From Microbacterium sp. Marseille-Q6965 (lineage in GTDB: Bacteria > Actinomycetota > Actinomycetes > Actinomycetales > Microbacteriaceae): 64,000 bases of DNA. A model generated the notes under the pieces. The model was not told where the DNA came from and did no database searches. It saw only the letters and a program-made list of their open reading frames with translations. Made by a program: the position numbers and the translations under genes. The stretch lies in NCBI RefSeq assembly GCF_946151065.1, contig NZ_CAMGZA010000001.1, forward strand, positions 1,116,001 to 1,180,000, read 5' to 3'. The number at the start of each line of letters is the position of its first letter. Position 1 is the stretch's first letter. Of this stretch, positions 56,681 to 64,000 are shown piece after piece.

Positions 56681-58630
56681 ATGCGCGCTCCGTACTTCAT
56701 CGGCGTCGATATCGGAACCAGCAGAACCGCGGCCGCGACCGCACGCCTCGCGCCGGATCGCAGCCTGTTCACCGACGCGTTCTGCCTCGGTCGCAACACC
56801 GACAGCACCCCGACGGCCGTCTATGTCGGCGACGCAGAGCTGCTGTTCGGTGAGCCCGCTGAGCGGCGGGGGGCGGCGGAGCCCGGCCGGCTGATCCGGG
56901 AGTTCAAGAGACGGATCGGCGACGATGTGCCGGTCGTGGCCGGCGACCGGCATCTGTGGCCCGAAGAGCTGTACGCGCACGCGGTCGACGAGGTGATCCG
57001 GACGGTCAGCGAGCGCGAGGGGAGCCACCCCTCCGGCGTCGCGATCACGGTTCCGGCGACGTGGGGTCCGCACCGGACCGAGCTCGTGTCGGCGGCGATC
57101 GCCCGGCGCGGCTGGAGCGATGTGGAGCTGATCACCGAGCCCGAGGCGGCAGCGCGACACTACGAATCCACCCGCCCGCTGGCCGTGGGGCGCGCCCTGG
57201 GGGTGTACGACCTGGGCGGCGGAACGTTCGACGCCGTGGTGCTGCGCAAGGACGACGACGACCGCGTGCGCATCGTCGGTCGCCCCGTGGGCATCGCCGA
57301 GCTGGGCGGCAGCGACTTCGACGACCTCGTGCTGCGTCATGCCCTCCGCACCGCCGGCATCGAAGCCGAAGCGTGGGCGGTCGCGGGCGACCGCGGCCGG
57401 GTCACGCTCGCGTCGCTGCGACGCGAGTGCGTCGAGGCGAAGGAGTCGCTGTCGTTCGACGGCGAGACGGTCATCCCGGTGCTCACCGACGGCAACCTCG
57501 CCACGGTGCGCCTCACCCGGGCCGAGTTCGAGGACATGATCGACGACCGCATCGAGCAGACCGTCGCGGCGTTCGACGAGGCGCTGAGCTCTGCCGGGGT
57601 CGAGGCGAGCGAGCTCGACGCGATCCTGCTGACCGGCGGCTCCTCGCGCATCCCGCGCATCGCGCAGGTGCTGTCCGAGCGCTTCGGCCGTCCGATCGCC
57701 GTCGACGCCGACCCCAAGGCCATCATCGCGCTGGGCGCTGCGCGGGCGATCGCCCAGCGCGCCCAGGTCGGATCCCCGAGCACCGACCTCGCACGAGCCG
57801 CCGGCCTCGGTGCCGTGCTCGAAGCGGACGAGGCGCCAGCATCCGACGACGACGCACCGACCGCGCGCGACGAGAACCGGCCCAGAAGACGAGCCTGGTT
57901 CCGCCGCACCCCGACGATCGCCGCTCTCGGCGCCTGCGCCCTCATCGCCGGCGGCGGTCTGGCCGTCGTGAACGCCTCGGCACTGGGGTTCCGTGGCCAG
58001 GATGCGGCGCGCTCGTCGATCGCGGTGGACGCCGTTCCCCCACTCGCGGGGCTGCTCGCTCCGAGGCCGGCCGATGACGCCGCGGCCGAGACCGCTCCCG
58101 TCGCCGACGCGCCCCCAGCGCGCTCCCCGGACCGCGCGTCGGAGGCCGCAGAGCCGCGTCGAGCCGCCTCACCGCGCGCTCTCCGCCAGGATCGGCCGGA
58201 CTCCCGCCGTTCGGCCCCGGCCGGCTCGAACGCGCCCTCCCGCGGGTCGTCCTCGCTGCAGGACGACGGGCAGAAGCCGCAGCCGTCGACGCCGCCGAAG
58301 GCCACTCCGACGCCGGCTCCGTCGCGGTCCGGTCCCGAGCCGACGCAGCCCGCCGGACCGACGAATCCTCCCGCGCAGCCCGCACCGAGTCCGGTCGAGC
58401 CGGCGCCCAGCGACCCGGCGCCGAGCGACCCGCCTCCCTCCGACCCGCCGGCCGAGCCGGCGCCCACCGGCCTCCCCCGAGCGCCCCGCCGCCGGCGGAG
58501 CCCGAGCCGTCGGCCCCGGTGGAGACTCCACCACCGGCCGATCCGCCGGCTGATCCCCCGGCACCCGTCGAGACCGCACCCGCCGACGTCGCCTGAGGTC
58601 GGACGATGGCTATCCATGCCGAAACCGTGA
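56681..58630 (+). CDS. Membrane-anchored Hsp70/DnaK-like ATPase, probably frameshifted near its 3' end
   Basis: The first 370 or so residues form an Hsp70 nucleotide-binding domain: GVDIGTSRTA (Asp10, Thr13), VYDLGGGTFDAVVL (177-190) and LLTGGSSRIPRI. The usual substrate-binding domain is absent. A short linker, one membrane helix (about residues 409-430, TIAALGACALIAGGGLAVVN) and a long Pro/Ala/Ser/Glu-rich tail follow, which would lie outside the cell. Near 58474-58478 the tail abruptly becomes Arg-rich and the frame overlaps iniR by 25 bp. With one extra C in the run CCCCC the tail stays Pro/Ala/Glu-rich and ends at a TGA at 58594-58596, 9 bp before iniR. So the frame shown is the literal one, but the real gene probably ends at 58596. 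It heads the ini-like locus. Confidence 0.8.
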   Translation: MRAPYFIGVDIGTSRTAAATARLAPDRSLFTDAFCLGRNTDSTPTAVYVGDAELLFGEPAERRGAAEPGRLIREFKRRIGDDVPVVAGDRHLWPEELYAHAVDEVIRTVSEREGSHPSGVAITVPATWGPHRTELVSAAIARRGWSDVELITEPEAAARHYESTRPLAVGRALGVYDLGGGTFDAVVLRKDDDDRVRIVGRPVGIAELGGSDFDDLVLRHALRTAGIEAEAWAVAGDRGRVTLASLRRECVEAKESLSFDGETVIPVLTDGNLATVRLTRAEFEDMIDDRIEQTVAAFDEALSSAGVEASELDAILLTGGSSRIPRIAQVLSERFGRPIAVDADPKAIIALGAARAIAQRAQVGSPSTDLARAAGLGAVLEADEAPASDDDAPTARDENRPRRRAWFRRTPTIAALGACALIAGGGLAVVNASALGFRGQDAARSSIAVDAVPPLAGLLAPRPADDAAAETAPVADAPPARSPDRASEAAEPRRAASPRALRQDRPDSRRSAPAGSNAPSRGSSSLQDDGQKPQPSTPPKATPTPAPSRSGPEPTQPAGPTNPPAQPAPSPVEPAPSDPAPSDPPPSDPPAEPAPTGLPRAPRRRRSPSRRPRWRLHHRPIRRLIPRHPSRPHPPTSPEVGRWLSMPKP

Positions 58631-61128
58631 TCACCTCGAGCTCAGCTGACACCTCGATGATCCTCACGCGCATCGCGCGGGCGCAGATCGAGAACCTCGA
58701 CTCCGACGACGCCCCCGTTCGGCTCGTCGTCGTGGGCACCGCCGGGTCGGGCAAGACCAAGCTGCTGCGGCGCCTCAGCTCGCAGCTGACAGCCCGCGGG
58801 CGGGCCGTCGCGACGGTCACCGACGCCGACGAGATCGCCGGCGCGCCCGCCGACACCGTGCTGCTCCTCGACGACGCCCACCTGACCGGCGCCGACACGC
58901 TGGCGGCCGCCGCGAAGCGCCTCGACGACCCGCGCGCCGAACTGGTGGTCTCGATGCGGCCGTGGCCGCGGCATCCGGTCCTGCAACGCGTCACCGCCGA
59001 GCTGGAAAGGGCGCGTCCCGCGGTCGTGCTCGGAAACCTCTCGCTCGCCGACGTCACCGCTCACTTGGCCGCTGCGGGACGGTCCATCCCCCAGCGGTGC
59101 CTCGACAGCATCCTCGAGGCCACCGGTCACCTGACGTGGCTGGTGTCTCAGGCGCTGGCGGCGCACGACGACGAGCACTGCCCGGGCGACGGACGGCACG
59201 ATGAGATCGCCGAGGCCCTCCGCGAGCTGATCGCGCATCGGCTCGATTCGATCGACCCCGAGCTGCGTGCCGCGGTCGAGGCCGTCTGCCTCGGCAACCC
59301 GAGCGACGCCGACGCCGAGAAGGCGCTCGCGGGGTACGCGCGCGGTCTGCTGCTGCGCGGCGGCCGCCCCGCTCCCCTGCTGCGCGACACCGTGCGTGCG
59401 ACGGTGCCCATCGAGCGACTCGCGCGGCTGTACACCGAGGCCGGCAGCGACGGCGACGGGCGAGTCGGCGAGCTCATCGGACTGATCCGCGACAGCCGCG
59501 TCGCCACCGCCTTACTCATGGACGGCGACCGCACCCTCCCCCGCGATCCGGCGCGTGCCGACGAGCTGTACCGCGGCGCGGGTGAGGCCGGCGCCGATGC
59601 CCGCCTGGTCGCGCTCAAACGCGCGCACGCGGCGTGGGCGCTCGGTCAGATCGACGCCGCCGGAGCTCACATCGACGGCCTCGGCATCGAGCCGGGTGGC
59701 CCCCTCAGCGAGGAAGCCCTCGGGGTGGCGGGAGCGGTGTGGGCCGCGCGCGGCGACATGCGCATGAGCGCAGCGACGCTACGAGCCGACGCGCCGCGCA
59801 GTCCCGAAGCCCTCGCGCGGGCGACGATCGCCGCGGTGGCCGCCGGCGACGCGGCCGCGCTCGATGAGCTGACCCCGTCGTCGACCGTCGCGACGATACC
59901 GACGGCGCTGGTCGTATCGCTGGAGCACCTGGTGCGGGGGCTGCGCACCTCCCTCACCGATCGCGGCCGCGCCTGCCTCGGCGATCTCGTGCGGGCGACC
60001 GAGATGTACACCGCCTCGCGCGCCACCACCGAACTGCCCGAGGTGCCTGCGGTCATCGCCGCCCTCGCCGCCGTCAATCTCGGCGAACTCCGCATCGCGC
60101 AGTCTCTGCTCGACGCCGCCATCCGGGACGGGCACGGCGGTCGGTGGGCGCGCAACCATCTGCTGCTGTGGCGCGCTTGGATCGCCGTGCAGCGCGAGCA
60201 CCCGGACGAGGCCGAGGCTGCGCTCACCCGGTTGGCGGCGTCCGGTCACCCGCTGTGTCCGCGCGATGCCCTGATGGCGGATGCCGTCCGCGTCGCTCTT
60301 GCTCGCCGGTACGCCGACTCTGCAGCGCTCACGGTCGCGTGGCGGCGTGCCCGGGAGGGGATCGTGCGGGCGCAGTTCGATCTGTTCTCGTTCATCCCCC
60401 TGGGGGAGTTCGCCGTCACCGCGGCACGACTCGGAGAGTTCGAGGAGGTCGCCCCCCACCTCGATGACGCCCTCGCCCTCGTGCACCGTCTGGGGGACCC
60501 CGCGGTCTGGGCCCCGACGCTGCACTGGGCCGGTGTACACGCCAACATCCTGGCCAACCGCCCCGATCACCTCGCCCCGCACGCGCGCGCGCTCCTGACC
60601 GCCGCGCATGTGTCCCCCCTCGCCGAGGTGATGGCGCATGCCGGCCGGGTGTGGACCGCGGTGCTCACCGGCAGCCTCGACGCCGACGCGATCGAGCGCG
60701 CGGCCACCGAGCTGGCCGGCGTCGGCCTCGCCTGGGACGGGGCGCGCCTCGCAGGATACGCCGCCAACCGCACCGACGACCGGCGCGTCAGCGCACGACT
60801 GCTCGCGTGCGCCCGGCAGCTGCACCCAAGGAGCAAGCCCGCCGGGAGCACGGAGCCCGACGCCCCGACGAACGAGCAGCCGCGCGACGAGGGAGTGCTC
60901 AGTATCCGGGAACGCGAGGTCGCGCGCCTCGTGCTCGAGGGCAAGACCTACGCCGAGATCGGGGCGTCGATCTTCATTTCGCCCCGCACCGCAGAGCACC
61001 ACATCGCCCGCATTCGACGGCGCCTGGGGGCCACCTCGCGCTCCGATCTGATCGCGAAGCTGCGGCTCGCGCTGGACGGCTCCGATGCGCACGATCAGGG
61101 TCCGCAGAACCGCCTGGAGTCGGCGTGA
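58606..61128 (+). CDS. iniR: IniR-type STAND ATPase/LuxR transcriptional regulator
   Basis: This 840-residue regulator has an N-terminal P-loop (GTAGSGKT, residues 44-51) and Walker B VLLLDDAH. A helical middle region resembles the MalT/LAL group, with TPR-like Ala/Leu pairs, and a C-terminal LuxR-type helix-turn-helix begins about residue 765 (REREVARLVLEGKTYAEIG, SPRTAEHHIARIRRRLGA). The architecture and neighbourhood (iniB-like gene next, iniC-like gene near) match mycobacterial IniR, reported as activator of the isoniazid-inducible iniBAC operon. The ATG has GAGGTCGG just before it. Its likely target is the iniB promoter downstream. Confidence 0.87.
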   Translation: MAIHAETVITSSSADTSMILTRIARAQIENLDSDDAPVRLVVVGTAGSGKTKLLRRLSSQLTARGRAVATVTDADEIAGAPADTVLLLDDAHLTGADTLAAAAKRLDDPRAELVVSMRPWPRHPVLQRVTAELERARPAVVLGNLSLADVTAHLAAAGRSIPQRCLDSILEATGHLTWLVSQALAAHDDEHCPGDGRHDEIAEALRELIAHRLDSIDPELRAAVEAVCLGNPSDADAEKALAGYARGLLLRGGRPAPLLRDTVRATVPIERLARLYTEAGSDGDGRVGELIGLIRDSRVATALLMDGDRTLPRDPARADELYRGAGEAGADARLVALKRAHAAWALGQIDAAGAHIDGLGIEPGGPLSEEALGVAGAVWAARGDMRMSAATLRADAPRSPEALARATIAAVAAGDAAALDELTPSSTVATIPTALVVSLEHLVRGLRTSLTDRGRACLGDLVRATEMYTASRATTELPEVPAVIAALAAVNLGELRIAQSLLDAAIRDGHGGRWARNHLLLWRAWIAVQREHPDEAEAALTRLAASGHPLCPRDALMADAVRVALARRYADSAALTVAWRRAREGIVRAQFDLFSFIPLGEFAVTAARLGEFEEVAPHLDDALALVHRLGDPAVWAPTLHWAGVHANILANRPDHLAPHARALLTAAHVSPLAEVMAHAGRVWTAVLTGSLDADAIERAATELAGVGLAWDGARLAGYAANRTDDRRVSARLLACARQLHPRSKPAGSTEPDAPTNEQPRDEGVLSIREREVARLVLEGKTYAEIGASIFISPRTAEHHIARIRRRLGATSRSDLIAKLRLALDGSDAHDQGPQNRLESA

Positions 61129-61145
61129 ACAGCCGCGTCTACCGG

Positions 61146-61193
61146 TGTGGGGGCACCCCCTATTGCCTCTCCCCTGATGTGGGGCTCCCCCCC
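61146..61193 (+). promoter_or_regulatory. Two imperfect G/C-tract repeats in the iniB promoter region
   Basis: TGTGGGGGCACCCCC and TGTGGGGCTCCCC recur with starts 32 bp apart, about three helical turns. Each forms an inverted G-tract/C-tract hairpin. They lie upstream of a TACCGT (possible -10, at about 61219) and no -35 is visible, the layout expected for an activator-dependent promoter. IniR is the candidate activator. Confidence 0.4.
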
Positions 61194-61250
61194 GACGCGG
61201 GCGGGCACCGCCGAGCCCTACCGTAAGACATCGACCGTGAGGAGCCGACC

Positions 61251-62009
61251 ATGAGCGTAACGCTGGCCACGATGGCTGACGCGCTGATCGAATTCATTCT
61301 GAGTCTGCTGCGGGACCCGACCGCCGCCGCCGAGTTCGAGGAAGACCCGCAGGGCACGCTCGCCGCGCGCGGGCTGAACAACGCAAGCCCCGCCGATGTG
61401 TGCGCGGTCGCGCCGGTCATCGCCGAGCGCCCCGCCGTCGTCGCGGTGCACCACGACCACGACCACGGCGTGGCGCCGAAGCCCGCGCCCAAGCCGGCAC
61501 CCGAGCCCGACCCCGACCCGGTCGTGCGCGAGGTGAAGAACATCATGCAGAACTTCTCCTGGGTCGACGACCGCGACACCGTGGTCGATCAGTCGGTGAA
61601 CCAGAACATCTGGGCCGACGGCGACGTCACCCAGGTGTTCGATCAGGAGGCCGTGGTCGCCTCGGGCGACGAGTCGATGGCTGCCGGCGACGATGCCACG
61701 GTCGACAACACGGTGGATCAGTCCACGAACATCGACGCCGGAGGCGACGTGAACGTGGGCAACGACACCGAGGTGGTCGCGGTCGACGACTCGTACAACG
61801 AAGACACCGACACGTCGACCGAGACCGACAACTCCACCGACGTGGTCGTCGACGACTCGGCGAACGACAGTTCGACGACCGAGACCGCCGAGGACTCCTA
61901 CAACGACTCCACCGTCGAGTACACCGAGACCGACGTCGACTCCAGCGCGACGTTCGAGACCACTGAAGAACCGCTCGCCGACGCCACCGCCGCGGATGAC
62001 GACATCTGA
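61251..62009 (+). CDS. iniB: IniB-like protein, acidic low-complexity
   Basis: The 252-residue protein has an N-terminal IniB-type domain (about residues 1-62, ADALIEFILSLLRDPTAAAE then GTLAARGLNNASPADV). A His/Asp stretch (HHDHDHG) and a Pro/Lys/Glu hinge follow. The rest is a strongly acidic, Asp/Thr/Asn/Val-rich tail with repeating GDV, GDD and Val-Asp-Asn units (NIWADGDVTQVFDQ, NIDAGGDVNVGNDTEVV). No Cys occurs beyond Cys51 in the N-terminal domain, and there is no signal peptide. In mycobacteria IniB is a cell-envelope protein of unknown action. GAGGAG lies 8 bp before the ATG. The next gene overlaps its 3' end by 14 bp. Confidence 0.78.
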   Translation: MSVTLATMADALIEFILSLLRDPTAAAEFEEDPQGTLAARGLNNASPADVCAVAPVIAERPAVVAVHHDHDHGVAPKPAPKPAPEPDPDPVVREVKNIMQNFSWVDDRDTVVDQSVNQNIWADGDVTQVFDQEAVVASGDESMAAGDDATVDNTVDQSTNIDAGGDVNVGNDTEVVAVDDSYNEDTDTSTETDNSTDVVVDDSANDSSTTETAEDSYNDSTVEYTETDVDSSATFETTEEPLADATAADDDI

Positions 62010-62652
62010 GGTGGAGGGTCGCCCTCCTGAGCCCGAACCCCGACGCGACGGTCGGGGTTCGGTGCCGGGAAGAGACCGGGACGGACGCGCGGCCCCTGCG
62101 CGTCCGCCCCTCTCCGGCAAGAGCTCGGCACCCGTCCTCGTGAATCTGCCGCCGCCGATCTCCGTGCGGCTGTCGGAGACGGCGTGGATCCTGTCGCTCG
62201 TTCTCGGCGCCGTCGCGGTGGTGTACCTCTTCATCATCCGGCAGGACGTGCAGCCGTCGATCATCGAGATGGCGAAGACCGTGGACGACTCGCGCGCGGA
62301 GGAGACCTACACCTCGGTCGCCGACATCCTCTATTGGTCGGTGTTCGGCGCCCTGGTCGCCGTGCTCCTGGTGCAGGTGACTCTGCTGGTGTCGTTCGCC
62401 AATCGGCGCCTGAAGGCGCGGTGGGGGCTGTTCGGCACGCTGCTGTTCCAGGCGATCCTCTTCCTGCTCGCCCGCGAGTTCGTGGTGCGGGGCGACAGCG
62501 CGCTGCCGCTGGAGAACATCCTGCTGATCCAGCTCGGTCTCGCCGCGCTGGGACTGCTGTTCTCGCTCCTACCGGGCGCCCTGCGCTGGACCGCTCGTCA
62601 GCACGACGTCCGCCCCCGCGGCGCCGTCGACGGAAGCGGATCCGACTTCTGA
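61996..62652 (+). CDS. Four-helix membrane protein of the ini-like locus, unknown function
   Basis: The 218-residue protein has a polar N-terminus (Pro/Arg/Glu-rich, about 55 residues) and four hydrophobic segments: about 62-82, 111-133, 141-160 and 173-193 (AWILSLVLGAVAVVYLFII, YWSVFGALVAVLLVQVTLL, WGLFGTLLFQAILFLLA, LLIQLGLAALGLLFSLLPG). I do not recognise a family. Its ATG lies within the iniB 3' end, 14 bp of overlap; a GTG 15 bp later is an alternative start. Its 3' end overlaps the convergent IniC-like gene by 84 bp. Position suggests a membrane partner of the Hsp70 or the dynamin-like GTPase. Confidence 0.68.
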   Translation: MTTSEVEGRPPEPEPRRDGRGSVPGRDRDGRAAPARPPLSGKSSAPVLVNLPPPISVRLSETAWILSLVLGAVAVVYLFIIRQDVQPSIIEMAKTVDDSRAEETYTSVADILYWSVFGALVAVLLVQVTLLVSFANRRLKARWGLFGTLLFQAILFLLAREFVVRGDSALPLENILLIQLGLAALGLLFSLLPGALRWTARQHDVRPRGAVDGSGSDF

Positions 62653-64000
62653 CGCCATTCCCTCGACGCTGCGCACCACCAGTCGGCACAGCCCCACCGT
62701 CTGGCGGTCGCTCAGCGGCGACTCGGCGAGCGCCCGCCAGTGCGTCAGCATGGCGGCGATCACCGCACGCTGCTCGTCACGACCCGCGGCGGGGTGCAGG
62801 CCGAGGCGCACCGGCAGGGCGGTGCCGGCGCCACCGATCAGCCGTTCGGCGAGAGCGAGGTCATCGGCGCTGACCCGCGGCGGGCGGGTGCGCAGCTCGG
62901 CCAACAGCGACAGCTCCCGCAGGTCGTGGCTGCGCGAGGTGAGCCGCTCGATCGCGCCTCGCACGTCGTCGGTGCCGGCGCGCGGGATGTCGTCGAGCAG
63001 CGCCTGCACACCCTGCAGCACCGCGCGCGCCTTCAATGCGACCGCTCGAGCGCGGAACTGTTCGGCGACGAACCGCTGCAGCGGCACGAGACCGCTCTGC
63101 TCGACCATGCGCTGGGCGAGCTCTGATGAGGTGCGGGCACCGCCACGGATGAGAGCGGCGCCCAGGCGGAGCCCGAAGAGACCGAAGCGCGCCAGCAGGG
63201 CGCGGCGCACCGAGACGCTGAGGCTCGTGTCGTTCGTGGCTCGGGTGAAGCGGTCGGCCGATACGAGCAGCCTGTCGCGCGCTCGACGCTCGAGCCCCGC
63301 GAGCTCGCGCAGGGCGATGAACTCGCTCTCGCGCAAGGTGCGTCCGGCCTCGGCGAGCAGGCCGGCGAGAGGGATGACGTCGAGAGCGAGCGCCCGCAGC
63401 TCTCCGTCGCGCTTGTAGCGCTCGGCGATCTTCGCCGCTGACAGCAGGGAGTCGATGCGGCCCGACCCGATCTCATCCGCGCGTGACAGCACGGCGACGG
63501 CGTTGACGGTCTCCGAGGCTCCCGCGGCGGTGTCGCGGAAAGCCTCGAGGAATCGCACGTCCTCGGCGTGGACGTGGCGCAGCAGGTAGATGATCGCGTC
63601 GGCCGCGGACGGCGTGCGTTCCGGCAGCAGGAAGTCGGTGGAGCGGGCGGAGTTCGCCTCGGTGAGCGAGGCGATGCCGGGGGTGTCGATGAGCACGGTG
63701 GAACGAAGGCTTTCGGAGGGCCACGTCACCTCGATGCGCGCGACATCTTCGGCGCGATAGCCGCCCATGTCGAGCACGAGGCGGCCCGACTCGCGCCGCA
63801 CGGGTTGGTCGACCTGCTCACCGCCGTGCAGGTGGAAGGTCACGCTCGCACGCGGCGCGTGGCGGTACCACGTCACGACCCGCGTGCACTCCCCCGCGTC
63901 GGTCGGGGCGATCCGCTCCCCGATCAGAGCATTGAGCAGTGTCGACTTGCCCGCCTTCACGATGCCCGCCACGGCGAGGCGAAGCGGTTCGCGCAGCCGT
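62569..64000 (-). CDS. iniC: IniC-like dynamin-family GTPase, N-terminus beyond window
   Basis: The visible 476 residues and stop belong to a bacterial dynamin-like protein. The G1 P-loop GIVKAGKSTLLNALIG, the G3 DTPGIA and the G4-like SRADEI are seen, and APTDAGECTRVVTWYR matches the IniC/IniA group. Nine in-frame codons before the first possible start (GTG) show that the gene continues past the window edge. Dynamin-like proteins deform membranes using GTP. IniA of mycobacteria fissions membranes in vitro. The C-terminal half is helical, as expected for the bundle. It is convergent with the membrane protein gene, and IniA might be next upstream, outside the window. Confidence 0.87.
   Translation of the reverse strand, partial: RLREPLRLAVAGIVKAGKSTLLNALIGERIAPTDAGECTRVVTWYRHAPRASVTFHLHGGEQVDQPVRRESGRLVLDMGGYRAEDVARIEVTWPSESLRSTVLIDTPGIASLTEANSARSTDFLLPERTPSAADAIIYLLRHVHAEDVRFLEAFRDTAAGASETVNAVAVLSRADEIGSGRIDSLLSAAKIAERYKRDGELRALALDVIPLAGLLAEAGRTLRESEFIALRELAGLERRARDRLLVSADRFTRATNDTSLSVSVRRALLARFGLFGLRLGAALIRGGARTSSELAQRMVEQSGLVPLQRFVAEQFRARAVALKARAVLQGVQALLDDIPRAGTDDVRGAIERLTSRSHDLRELSLLAELRTRPPRVSADDLALAERLIGGAGTALPVRLGLHPAAGRDEQRAVIAAMLTHWRALAESPLSDRQTVGLCRLVVRSVEGMASEVGSASVDGAAGADVVLTSGPAQGAR

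Overview
The window is very GC-rich, densely coded, and free of rRNA, tRNA, insertion sequences, phage genes and CRISPR. The gene content and order (sucCD near a DUF6350 protein, purN and purH; guaB3-SURF1-DUF3817-guaA; an F420/deazaflavin-type reductase; LigC; IniR/IniB/IniC relatives) indicate an actinobacterium. I think Microbacteriaceae, probably Microbacterium or a close relative. That placement is inference from gene content, not from a marker gene search. Many starts are GTG and one is TTG.

Layout. 0-3.2 kb: tail of a GH20 hexosaminidase, nagB, an L,D-transpeptidase and a GNAT acetyltransferase (amino-sugar and cell-wall metabolism). 3.4-7.2 kb: a two-gene heterodimeric ABC exporter. 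7.4-11.2 kb: a gamma-glutamyltransferase-family enzyme, then an alkylation-repair pair (Ogt and an Ada-AlkA fusion). 11.3-18.0 kb: purH, purN, a polytopic DUF6350 protein, a deazaflavin-dependent reductase, sucD, sucC and a 55-residue membrane protein. 18.2-19.4 kb: an acyl-CoA dehydrogenase. 19.4-25.5 kb: a 2006-residue surface protein with seven tandem repeats. 25.6-29.4 kb: LigC and a free-standing LigD-type polymerase flank a divergent RimK/RimB-like pair. 29.6-36.2 kb: SseB-like protein, UvrD/PcrA helicase, GntR regulator, glycerophosphodiesterase and a Bax-inhibitor-1 protein. 36.3-37.9 kb: two overlapping clpP-like genes facing a ClgR/PopR-like regulator. 38.0-49.4 kb: a glycosyltransferase, a purine/respiration block (guaB3, SURF1, DUF3817, guaA), the livHMGF transporter, and guaB. 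49.5-56.4 kb: the fruR-fruK-fruA fructose PTS operon, a branched-chain amino acid binding lipoprotein, RarD, and groES under two CIRCE elements. 56.7-64.0 kb: an isoniazid-inducible (ini)-like locus.

The most interesting parts are these. (1) The ini-like locus joins a membrane-anchored Hsp70-like ATPase, an IniR-type ATPase/LuxR regulator, an acidic IniB-like protein, a four-pass membrane protein and a convergent dynamin-like GTPase (IniC-like, cut by the window edge). The Hsp70 gene has an apparent 1-nt frameshift at a C5 run. (2) In the clpP pair, one subunit has a full catalytic triad and the other has Gly in place of the catalytic Ser. Perfect CGC-N5-GCG inverted repeats lie upstream of both the clpP pair and the facing HTH gene. 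(3) The ABC exporter carries complementary degenerate motifs in its two ATPase domains. (4) NHEJ-type repair functions are split into separate genes around rimK/rimB.

The window holds little accessory DNA. Most genes look like stable chromosomal genes in short operons, and GC-rich hairpins mark most operon ends. The only gene-free gap above 300 bp is the groES/hsp70 divergent region.
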